A stretch of DNA of 64,000 nucleotides from Pelobates cultripes (lineage: Eukaryota > Chordata > Amphibia > Anura > Pelobatidae), in assembly GCA_933207985.1 (NCBI GenBank), contig OW240914.1, forward strand, positions 128,346,842 to 128,410,841, written 5' to 3'. This document shows, in pieces, positions 46,540 to 56,864 of this stretch. The notes below the pieces were generated by a model, which was not told the origin of the DNA, searched no databases, and was given only the letters and a program-made list of their open reading frames with translations. The translations under genes were made by a program, and so were the position numbers. Each line of letters starts with the position of its first letter. Positions within the stretch are counted from its first letter, which is position 1.

Positions 46540-48650
46540 TACTTCTGAACCTTTTCTGTGTTTGTGCATATCTTCCCATACATCTTCTGAGGTCAGGGTT
46601 CTCAATAAATGAACCCAGTCAGAGATAAGACTTGCATAATGTTTCCAAGAGAACAGCAACGTGGAGACCTTAATACCATAGAACTTTAAGCAAATCCTTT
46701 CTTTATTGATTTGGGGTTTTTTTACGGTGGATGCTACCTATTCCTGTAAAGTATACCTATGCCACTGTCACTATGACAGGTGCACATCATGTATAACACT
46801 GAACTAGGCTGGATTCCAGATGAATTCTTAGAGGACATTCCATTCCAACCGTGCTCAGAGATTGATAAATCAATTAAAGAAGCTGCTTTGTGTGTGCCCT
46901 GTGAGAGGTTAATTTATATGGCATTATTATCAGTGATAACAGAATACCTGCAGCTGATAAGGGTCACCCCACACAACGTCACGCAGTTTTACCCAGCGTC
47001 ACTTGCCCTCACATCCAATCACTGCTCAAAGATCAGAGACTGCACAGCAGGTCCTGCCCTAAACTGACACATCACAGAGATAAACAATGAGTCCTGCTGA
47101 GTAACTGTTTGCAAGAAAATCCCTCTTCAAGAGTGGTGGTACAGGCTATCACTGATTATACATAGCACACTTAATTGATTTATAAGGGGGGGGAGGATGC
47201 TTTTACAGAACAGAGCAAGCTGTGGGTAGCAATCTATGTATAGTTACTATATCTTGCAGTACAGTTTTCAATTCATTGTTTAGTGAATAAATCCCAGTGA
47301 TTGGGTTTTTACTTTGTATTTTGTAATGTTGTTTTGGATCTTTTAGATTTCTGATTCAAGCACAAACAAATGGGTTCCAATCTATTGACTGTCCTATTCC
47401 TTTTTATGCATGCCAACAAACGTTTGAAATGACGAAAGATGGACTAGATGTTAATTCCATCATATATACATAACGTGAACAAGACAACCACACAGAAAGA
47501 CTCAAACAGACTAAATGTTTTGTCGTTATTCTTTATGACCAAGCTATAATTTGTGTTAAGACCTGACGGAACTGTTACTGTGACCTTCCCTTACTAGGTC
47601 TACATCAGGTGTAATTGTCCAAGATTTTACATGCTTAGTCCCACTGCAAATCACTAGGACTATACTATACTTGCATAATATGTCTGTGAAAAGAGGTTCA
47701 TTAAAATAGAAAAGACGGACAGATGGATTTGGGCTTAAAATAGGGACTGTCCCTAGAAATAGGGACACTTGTGAGGTATGCTTTCTGTCTAAAGCAGTCT
47801 GTGTATCACCAGTAGTTCTTTGAAAGTCTTGGCTTTGTGCCTTGATCAAGTCCTTGGATTTGCTGTTATCAGCTATGGAGCTCTGCACCCTCATATAATC
47901 TGATAGGATATGTTATTGGGGTCAAATACCAAGGACATCGACAGCCGAGGCAAGGATCTGAGTTGTTTCCCAAGGCCATACTCTGACCTTCTGTGGCTCT
48001 CTTAGCACACTCACAAAGCTGCACTAATACCTGAACAGAAACCTTATTCATAATTATTTAATAAATTATACAAACCAAGCACTTTCATTTGGATGGCATT
48101 GCATGGAGTGCAGTGTACTTGTACTGACCCAGCAGACCTTACACCTCACTACCCCTCTGTTCTGCGAAGGTGTTCTGCTGATCACCTACCACACTAGCAG
48201 CCAGCCCAGGCTCCAGTACAATATTCTATAATCAGCCTTGACACAGAACTCTCTTACTACCACTTCAAATTCTAAAAGTCAGCACTGAAACGTCACTCTT
48301 ACCCTATCACTTCATATTCTCCAATCAGCCTTGCTACTACACTCACACTACCACTTCATGTCCTTCAACCTGCCTGCCACTTCACTCTCACTTTACCACT
48401 TTGTACCATTTCTTGCATTATGCTCACATTCAGTCATTTCCTACACACTAGCCATTATACTGCACTTGTGACAGACCACCCGGTCACCAATGGATTGTGG
48501 CTGGGTTGTAGTCCTTCACCTCACCCGTAAAAGAGTCATGGTCACCATTACTTTCCTAAACAGCCATGCCAGCCCTTCAGCACTCTTCCTAGCGACTATC
48601 AGAAGCTCTGGACCAGGTTTCCATTAAGGATACCTCTCTATTTTGCTACA
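46540..48650. other. No gene recognised
   Basis: Two kilobases of unique-looking DNA. Short frames show no domain. Confidence 0.4.
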
Positions 48651-48659
48651 ATCATGTTT

Positions 48660-48835
48660 CCTTTAACCCTGACCAGTCTACCAATTAATGATGCTGAAAA
48701 ACACTTCCAAAGCATGATGTTACCACAATCATGCTTTACCGTTATTTACCGATAATTGGATGGTATTGTGCAGGTGATGAGTGGTGTTTTAGACATGATG
48801 CTTTGAATTTGCAAGGAAATCTACCTTAGTTGACA
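48660..48835 (-). pseudogene. Tc1/mariner transposase scrap
   Basis: ACTTCCAAAGCATGATGTTACC and the following ATCATGCTTTACC resemble the reverse complement of the CFGS...MLYGG segment before the last catalytic residue in Tc1 transposases. Too short and decayed for more. Confidence 0.35.
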
Positions 48836-48849
48836 CTTTAGTGTCAGTT

Positions 48850-49600
48850 TGGCCCGAGTTTGGCCCCTGTGCACCCCCCACTGCCCCTGTGCCCCCTACT
48901 GCCCCTGTCTGCCTCTGTAGCCCATGTCCCACTCCTCTATAGCCCCAGCCCCCCACAGCCCATGCCCCACCCCTCTACAACCAATGTCCCCCCTCTACAG
49001 TCCATGTCCCTCTCTATAGCCCCAGTTCCCCCTATATAGCTCTTGTGCCACCCTATATAGCTCTTGTGCCCCCCTCTACTACCACTGTGCCCCCCTCTAC
49101 TACCCTTGTGCCCCCTCTAGTGTTCCTGTGCCCCTCTCTACTGCCCCTATGCCCCCTTTACAGCCCCATTGCCTTCCACCACAGCCACTTTGCTTACCAC
49201 CACAACCCGTGTGCCCCCCACCACAGCCCATGTCCCCCTCTCTATAGCCCCAGCACCCCCTATATAGCTATTGTGCCTCCCTATATTGCTCTTGTGCCAC
49301 CATATATAGCTATTGTGCCCCCCTCTACTGCCCCTGGGCCCTCTGCTACTGCCCTGGTGCCCCCTTTAGTGTTCCTGTGCCCCCCTTACATCCCCATTGC
49401 CTTCCACCACAGCCCCTTTGCTTACCACCACAACTTGTGTGCACCCCACCACAGCCTCTGTGTACCCCTCTACATTCCCTGACTTCCCTACTACACACCC
49501 CTTCCACTACAGCCTCTATCCCCCACTACAGCACATAGCTCACTACTACATCCCCTAACTCAATTATAGCCCTCATCAGCCTACCACAACCCATTATCAG
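48850..49600. repeat. C-rich minisatellite
   Basis: Diverged units such as CCCCCTCTACTGCCCCTGTG, with a larger repeat of about 240 bp (49045-49220 against 49290-49460). Confidence 0.9.
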
Positions 49601-49614
49601 TGCCCCACCCGAGG

Positions 49615-50000
49615 GTAGGGTCTGGATCTGCCCCTACTCTGTATGCCTGTGTCTGTATGTCTCTGTATGACTCTATATTTGTGTATGACTGTATATGTAT
49701 GTCTTTGCCTGTGTCTGTGTGTCTCTGTATGACTTTGTCCATATGTCTCTGTATGCCTTGTTCTATATGTCACAGTATGCCTATGTCTTTATGTCTCTGT
49801 ATGACAGTGTCTGCATGTCTCTGTGTGTGCCTGTTGACTTTGTCTGCTTGTATGACAGTGTACTTGTATGTTTAGATTGTATGACTGTGTGCGTGTATGT
49901 CTGTGCCTATATGACTGTGTTTGTTTGTTTATGTGGCTGCATATATTTGTGACTGTGTGCCTGAATAATTATCTCTATGTGCCTATATGGTTGTGTTTGT
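49615..50000. repeat. TGTATGTCTCTGTATGAC simple repeat
   Basis: Imperfect 12-24 bp units rich in TGTATG and TCTCTG; similar in type to 19.85-20.29 kb. Confidence 0.9.
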
Positions 50001-50029
50001 TGCTATACATCTATGTCTACATGGCTTAG

Positions 50030-50250
50030 GAGAAAATAGACACACAAAGTCACACACACAAAACAGGCTGAAGGGAGAGAGCCACAGAAAAGTACTGCGG
50101 GAAAGAAAGACACAAAGGGGCTAGGACGAAGTAAGAGACACACTGAGGGGTGTAAGATACACTGAAACGGGCATAATATACACTGATGGGGTAAAAAATT
50201 TAAAACAGGGGTTACGAGACACAGGTGAAGGAACATTTGTTTGGCGGGGG
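50030..50250. repeat. Purine-rich AGACACAC minisatellite
   Basis: Diverged units with GAGAGACACAC and GGGGCTAG, related to 44885-45085. Confidence 0.6.
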
Positions 50251-50950
50251 GAGGAGGTCGTAGGGCAGAAAAATGCACCCGCCATGACCGCCTTCCTAAA
50301 TACTTCCTGTAAAGTGAGATCTAATGTTTAGACTTCCATTTAGAAAATTCGGTCTGATTTAGAATTTCTTATCTTTTGCACTGTTAATAGATTGCTAGAC
50401 CTTGCAGGGGCCTCCTATTTGTGTTTAAAATTCAGATAACAGAACAGGAGATGACAACTTCTAAAGTAGAGAAATACAAGTAGCTAGAGAGGTGAGAACG
50501 GACAACAGCTCAATTAGCCTACTCTTCGGTAGGTCCCCGCTCAGATCTCAGACTGGTGACAAAGTAAAAAGAAAAAGTAAAAAGTTTTTTTAAATAAAAT
50601 TAATAAATTTAAAAAAAAATATATATATATATGTATATATAAGATATATAGATATATTATATATGTATATATATCTTATATATAACACCATACTAAGTGT
50701 ATTTTCTTCACACTTAGAGTAAATTAACACATGTATATATATAATATATATATAATAAGAATAATATCAAATATATTGTGTATATATTATTATAAAAATT
50801 TTATAATTAATTAAAAATAAATAAAAAACTGTAGAAATAATTTTTAAAAATTATATATATATAATTTTATTCTAACTGTATTTTGATATTAATATATATA
50901 TTTATATCAAAATACACTTGGAATGAAATTATACATTTATATCTATGTAT
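50251..50950. other. No gene; AT microsatellites
   Basis: AT-rich, with (AT)n-type runs at 50620-50670 and 50740-50900, and an inverted AATAAAATTATA-type repeat. Confidence 0.5.
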
Positions 50951-50952
50951 AT

Positions 50953-51033
50953 CCCCTTAACGACTGTGGACGTACTAGGTAGGTCCGACAAAAAAGGGTC
51001 ATTAAGGACCACGGACTTACCTAGTACGTCCAC
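50953..51033. repeat. Hairpin with 22-bp arms
   Basis: GTGGACGTACTAGGTAGGTC... (50966-50987) pairs with 51012-51033 with one mismatch. CCCCTTAACGAC precedes it, like the start at 13300. Confidence 0.8.
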
Positions 51034-51234
51034 GGCAAATAGGATCCCTGGACTTACTTGGACCGGCGATCTGCAGCAATCATGGTCTGGGGTACTGTCG
51101 GAGACCCCAGCAGTCGCCCTGCAGCAGCTCCGGCCACCATGGCCCTCCTGGGCCATGTGATCACCCAGGCTGCTAAAAAGTAAAAAAATAAAAGAAATAT
51201 ATATATATATATATATACATTATACATATACAGG

Positions 51235-51500
51235 TGGTCCTCATTTAGCGACATACCTGTTTTATGATGGCTCACACTTACGACCAGGCGTAAGTGTGAG
51301 CCGTTGTGGGGATTCCCTGCTCTGGTGCACATGTCTATGTTCGGGGAAACTTCCCCGAACATAGACGAATGCACCAGAGCAGGGAATCCCTCAAATCTAT
51401 GTTCGGGGAAATTTCCCCGAACATAGATTAGAGGGATTCCCTGCTCCGGTGCATTCGTCTATGTTCGGGGAAGTTTCCCTGAAAATAGATGAACGCACCA
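51235..51500. repeat. Chain of overlapping palindromes
   Basis: Hairpin GGCTCACACTTACG (51269-51282)/51289-51302, then 51309-51390 (outer arms 21 bp, inner 16 bp), then 51370-51453, whose 36-base core at 51394-51429 is a perfect palindrome, then a decayed third at 51431-51500. The middle segment can pair with either neighbour. The start AGGTGGTCCTCATTTAGCGAC suggests a MITE. Confidence 0.85.
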
Positions 51501-51734
51501 GAGCAGGGAATAACTTAACTCCTGGGTCTTAGGAACGAAACCCGGTCTGGAAGTGAGAAGTGTCTGTATTATATATTATAAAATAATGAAAGCAATTTAT
51601 ATTATATATAATGCATATATATGATTTAATTATAAGTGTACTTTGAAATATAAGTGTACTTTGATAATTAAATCATGGATATGCATTATATATGTATATT
51701 ATAAAATGCTTTAATTATAATATATTATACATAT

Positions 51735-51749
51735 ATAGGAGTGTGTGTA

Positions 51750-51785
<36 letters not shown>
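51735..51785. repeat. (AT)n microsatellite
   Basis: TATATA-type run ending near 51783. Confidence 0.9.
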
Positions 51786-51787
<2 letters not shown>

Positions 51788-51959
51788 CAAGAGGGCTACA
51801 CTCACCTGAACATGCATACATTATAGGGTGCTGCTGGGGCCAAAATATACAAAATACACAATCCAGCACACTCGCTTATTCACTAAACAATGATTTCAAA
51901 TCTTAGAGATTGTAATAGTTTTATTAAAAACACCTCACCCAGGCAAAAAAATAATAGAT

Positions 51960-52673
51960 GCAAGTGGGGTGAGGAGGTCAGGCTTGCTGGCTGAGATATC
52001 TGAGTCATTCTGGGCAAAGTTGGTGGTCCGCATGCAGACAACTTCTGATACCAAGCCTAATCAAACACCTTGCAGTTCAGTGTCTTCAGACGAACGGAGG
52101 GAAGAGGAACTGGCTCCTGAACAGGCCTGTCCAGAATGCCAGCGCCCGATGAGACCCATCTTGGAGCCAATCGAGTCGATATACTTATGGGTTTCCTGGA
52201 CTGCCAGAACGGCTCAGCTATTGCTGATTTGCAGGCTATGTTCCTCTGCAATGTGGCTTCTTACACTTACCTGTGTGCTATCCTGCCTGTTGTGGCACTC
52301 TCTGATACAAGACTCTATTTGGCCCATACAGGGTATAGGCTGAGCTGCCTTTCTCTCCCTTCACTGCCTACAATTATCTTAGCAGAGGGGCACTTTTTAG
52401 TCTATGTTTCCATTTGCCTTTTTGTTCTCTTATGAAACAGCATAATGTCTCTACATGTTTGACACATTTACACTGATTGTACACGGGGCCTTCTGGGGAT
52501 TTTACTCATTTGTCATGTTATGTAAGCAGCCTACACTCTTGTTATTTACAAAAAGATGCAGTATGCTTTGTAATGCTTTGTGCTCTTGTTACTACTATTT
52601 TAAGATAATATTTGCAATGTCTTTGTCTTTCCTTGTTGTTTGCAAGACCCTTCAAAAATAAAGAATTATAAAA
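51960..52673 (+). mobile_element. Probable L1-type 3' UTR
   Basis: It ends TTCAAAAATAAAGAATTATAA plus an A-run, as do the tails at 12.75 and 13.24 kb. No ORF2 motif or clean target duplication was found; its end is duplicated in the next feature. Confidence 0.45.
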
Positions 52674-52866
52674 AAACAATTCAAAATGAGGACACATTTT
52701 TACACATAAAGATGCAGTATGCTTTGTAATGCTTTGTGCTCTTGTTACTACTATTTTAAGATAATATTTGCAATGTCTTTGTCTTTCCTTGTTGTTTGCA
52801 AGACCCTTCAAAAATAAAGAATTATAAAAAAACAATTCAAAATGAGGACACATTTTTACACATAAA
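52555..52866. repeat. 156-bp tandem duplication
   Basis: GATGCAGTATGCTTTG starts at 52555 and again at 52711. Two essentially identical copies include the L1-type tail and its downstream flank (ending TTTTTACACATAAAG). Confidence 0.93.
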
Positions 52867-52869
52867 GCA

Positions 52870-54388
52870 CTTCAGCAAGCTAATGTGCTTTAGGGTCTGG
52901 AGTGTTCCTTCAACAAATATGTATTGTGAATTGTGAGAAATGCTTCATCTAGGAGTTTCCATATTAGCTATATTATAAAGAATTAGTGAATCTATTACCA
53001 ACCATTTGTCAATCTAATAAATACTCACAATGGCATTTTATAGAAAGAGGTGTGAGGCAAGAAGGATTGGCAGCAAAACAGGGAACAATTAAGACAGGAA
53101 GAATGAGGGGCAGAGAGGGTATGATAAAGAATTGTGGGACAGGGTATCGGTGCAAATAATGGCAAGAAGAAAAGGCATTTTGTTGCCATGATTGCCCTGA
53201 TGGTCCGTTTGCTAGTTATTAGCAAATCTTTGTTTAGTGAAATTAATTATGTTTTTATATTGAACTCAACTGAACCACATACACGCAGTGCTATCAACAC
53301 TTTACATCACAGATTAAATACATACCGGTATATGATTTTCCTGCTGACCTTGTACACTCGGCTTAGTCACTTCACTTCCTCTTCACCCTGAATGGTTTTT
53401 TAGACAAAAAAAATCTGCATTGGCAAACATGATATCATACAAAACAAAATACACTCCAAAGGTCCCAAGATACTACTGATATCAGTATTGTCTTGTGTAG
53501 TAAGTAACTAAAATTACTAAATTTAGACACTTTCCCACTAATTTTTAATTTTAAAAAAGTCTGTACATTTTCATGCTTACCAAACCCAGCAATTTCAACT
53601 GCTGCATTATCTTCTAAATGAAATAATGATCAAATAATGAGAAAAAAATTACCCTAAAGTTGAACTGTCACTTTCAAGGATTAGTTATCCCTAAAAAAAT
53701 AAAAACGGTAGTAAAGAAAAACAACCCTATTTTCTTAAAAGCCGAACCCCTGTGTGGATATAGGCCTATGCTGTTTTTGCCACTCACAGCGCCCAACCTA
53801 ATTCCCGCAAAGTCTTAGTTATTAGATTACTAATAATCATTAGGAAACATGTCTTTGTTTTCTAATTTTCTGTCTCCCTGCACATTGGATTTAGCTTGCA
53901 GCTAAAAACAGGTTTGAAATCTCTAAATTTGTTCTCAAACTAAAGAATTTTATGCACAATTTAGATTAAATTTGGTATTTCATATAACTGAATAATTTGG
54001 CAGAATATTGAAATTAGAGGAGTTTTTGGTTTTCAGTAGATAACAAATTTCTCTAAATTCAGGTTGTATACTACCAGTGCCTTTAATAATACTGTATTTA
54101 GATAGTGTTACTGTAGACATATTTATCAAGTTGGGGGCATATTCAAAACTTAGTAATAACTAATAACTTGCTATTTTTTGCTCTATAAATTTCCCCACCG
54201 TTTTTTTTTTTTTTATAAATAAGGGGAGGGTATTACATTTCCAAATTTAATTTATCTTTTAGACAAAAGCAAACTGGTCTATATAGTCTAGTATTCCCTT
54301 TGCTGGAAATTACAACTTTGAATAAAACATTGATAATCACCTATAACATGCATTAACCATTTTAGAAGAGATTTCTTTTAAATATATC
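52870..54388. other. No gene recognised
   Basis: AT-rich unique-looking DNA, 1.5 kb. GGAGTGTTCCTTCAA at 52899 may be a MITE end. Confidence 0.4.
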
Positions 54389-54475
54389 TTAAAGGGACAC
54401 TATAGTCACCAAAACAACTACACTACTATGTGATGAACTTGATGGACATATGTCTCTTTTCAGCTTATGTAACAT
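54389..54475. mobile_element. MITE left end joined to a CR1-type tail
   Basis: TTAAAGGGACACTATAGTCA at 54389-54408 is the MITE terminus. From about 54428 it changes to GATGAACTTGATGGACATATGTC and CTTATGTAAC, the same 3' tail as the LINE ending at 30930. Confidence 0.7.
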
Positions 54476-54546
54476 TCACACACTATCAATCTAAGTGTAT
54501 TTTAATATTGATATATTTTAAAATATCAAAATACATTTAGAATGAA

Positions 54547-54549
<3 letters not shown>

Positions 54550-54582
<33 letters not shown>

Positions 54583-54639
54583 CATACATACATATATATA
54601 AAAGTATATACAAATAAAATAATTACAAAAAATTACATG

Positions 54640-54687
<48 letters not shown>

Positions 54688-54690
54688 ATA
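54550..54690. repeat. (TA)n and (CATA)n microsatellites
   Basis: Several TATATA/CATACATA runs separated by short AT-rich sequence. Confidence 0.92.
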
Positions 54691-54989
54691 TATACATATA
54701 AATTTACATTTGAATTCTACATATTTATTTATGTAATACTTTTTACATAATTAAGTAATTTTATTAATTACATTTGAGGGACCTGCCTGACCACCCAGAC
54801 AGAAAGTCCAGACAATTTAAATAGCAATCCCTATATTTGCCCCTGTAAGTTTCCAAAACCCCATAAAACCTGTACATGGAAACAGGTTTTATGGGGTGTT
54901 TTATTGCAGTAAAAGCTAACAGTATTATGACAATCACAGTTAAAATGTCACGCAGAACTAAACAAATCACATTTCTTAATTTCTCACAC

Positions 54990-55166
54990 ATTTTCGCATC
55001 CAGCGTCGCAGAAGCGCCTCAAGCGGCTGTCAGGAACACAGCCACTAGAGGTTGGAGTTTCTCTGACACTGCTATGTTTACATCTGAAGGGTTAAAACCT
55101 GGGGACCTGGCACCCAGACCACTTCATTGAGCTGAAGTGGTCTGGGTGACTATAGTGTCCCTTTAA
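54990..55166. mobile_element. TTAA MITE, right part
   Basis: Matches the right part of the 16214-16919 copy from GCATCCAGCGTCGCAGAAGC to CTATAGTGTCCCTTTAA (TTAA at 55163-55166). The left part is missing. Confidence 0.75.
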
Positions 55167-56580
55167 TATGAAAGAGGTGAATTAACAGACATAAAGCGCA
55201 AATTCCAGGTTTTGTTTATGTTTTGTTTTTGTTTTTGGAGTGCATGGAAATACAACACATGGGCTCATCATGCCCCAACAGCATTGTCAAGTCTATGACA
55301 AAACTTACGGTAACAATTGGTTAGCATGTAAGAGAGAAAAAACAGCACAATTTTATAGTTCAACATATACAGATTAAGTGTTCCTGTCTATAAGATCGGT
55401 GCGTAATAGGCATGTCTGGCAGGAACTTTTTTTTTCCAGACTTTATTTTGCGTTTAATGTGAGTTATAACAAATATACAGAAAAAAGAGGGGGGTTAGTG
55501 CAGGGTAATTACCGCAGTTGGTTTATGTTTTGTTTTGCTCACAACTTTCACTCTGTTGTGCTGGCTCTCTGTTAAGTGGAAACAGGTAAATTTTTCCCTA
55601 CTCGGGACAATACTTAACCTATCTCATTGTTGAGACAATCCCCCTTGAACCGAGTTGTTTTATAAAACTGTTTTTAGAAATAAATAAGTGCAAACGGTAC
55701 TGTATCTACCTCTAAAATAGTTTGCTGGCTAGGAAACATTCTTCGGGTCTCCAACTCATAAACAGTAGATGGACATTAGTAGTGATTTGATAACATGTGA
55801 GTTGACCATCTATTTGCATAATTTATTACAATAGTATTAAAAGAATGTTAGTTTGTTTGAACAGGGTCCTCATCCACCTATTGCTTCTGTAACATTTTGT
55901 AATGATCCCATTTATTGTTAAATCGTACCCCTTTATAATATTGTAAAGCGCAAAAGGAATAAATTGGCATTATATAACTGCCAAAATTATAATACTGAAT
56001 AATAATTAATTGTTAACAATGTTAGATCACATAATCTGGCTACACTGGAGAATATGCTGTCGTCATGTAGTTAGATTATGTGACCCGACATGGTTACAAG
56101 TTTACCATCAGTGGGTAAAGGAATAAGTAACAGGGCATTAGACTTTGTGGGCTATTTGTCTGTTCTTCCCTCCCCTCCCCCCATCCCCTCTCACAGATAC
56201 CAGTACTGGTGGCTGGGTTTTGGTTTTTTTTTGCATCTCATGCTATTTTTATGTTATTTGATATATTTAAGTTACCTGTACAATTTGGGGTGTGTGAGAT
56301 GATTATGTCTGCTATATTTTGCTTTGCATATTTATTTTGAGCAATAAACCTGTGCTTTTATGGACATAGATATGGACATGGATAGTTGTTTGTGCGGCAT
56401 CCTGAGATATTATGGGCCTATAATCTGAGAGTAATCCAATAGTATATCAAATTGGATCTGTCTATATATCTACACATACATACATACATACATGCAATGT
56501 ATTTACATTGATAGAAAGTAGGCTCTTGCGCATTTCTTTCCCTAAGTTGACGTAGTGACAGGTTTCCAGTGACCCAGTCT
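55167..56580. other. No gene recognised; upstream of NPC1L1
   Basis: Unique-looking AT-rich DNA, with a CATA run near 56475. Confidence 0.4.
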
Positions 56581-56810
56581 GTCTCTCCCTCCCCTTTCCC
56601 AGTCTCTAGTTAATAAGAAGCAGGCTTTTATCGCATCTCCTGCTCTCAATTGGCTCCTGTGCAGAGTTTAGTGCTTCAAAAACATCAATATTATCTTATT
56701 AGCTTTGCTTCCTGTGCTGAACTTCACTCCTGGCACAGGTCTGCATTTGGTGTGGAACTACACCGGCCCTTCTAACACCCACCCCCTGGGGAAGATTTGA
56801 CGGGGTAATT
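56581..56810 (+). promoter_or_regulatory. Likely NPC1L1 promoter and 5' UTR
   Basis: Position directly upstream of the start codon suggests a promoter. GTTAATAAG at 56609-56617 resembles an HNF1 half-site; human NPC1L1 is known to be driven by HNF1 and SREBP2. No clear TATA box and no convincing sterol element were seen. The transcription start is unknown. Confidence 0.3.
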
Positions 56811-56864
56811 ATGCTACCCAGGATTATTGCAGTCCTAATTCTGGGGGCAATTCTCCCCCTTCAG
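56811..56864 (+). CDS. NPC1L1: NPC1L1 exon 1 (signal peptide)
   Basis: Eighteen codons, ATG to CAG, encode MLPRIIAVLILGAILPLQ, a basic residue followed by a hydrophobic core, as in a secretory signal peptide. A donor site, CAG|GTTAGT, follows in phase 0. It fits exactly to the phase-0 acceptor of exon 2, giving ...LPLQ-VFGATTIH. An A at -3 supports the start. Human NPC1L1 exon 1 also encodes little more than the signal peptide. The exon is too short to be found by ORF length and was called from its position, splice site and protein context. Confidence 0.82.

Noticed and set aside
48700..48830. Possible full Tc1 copy
   Set aside because: Only a short transposase-like scrap is visible; no inverted ends.
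52455..52661. Cys/Phe-rich frame of 68 codons
   Set aside because: It lies in an L1-type 3' UTR and has no homology that I recognise.
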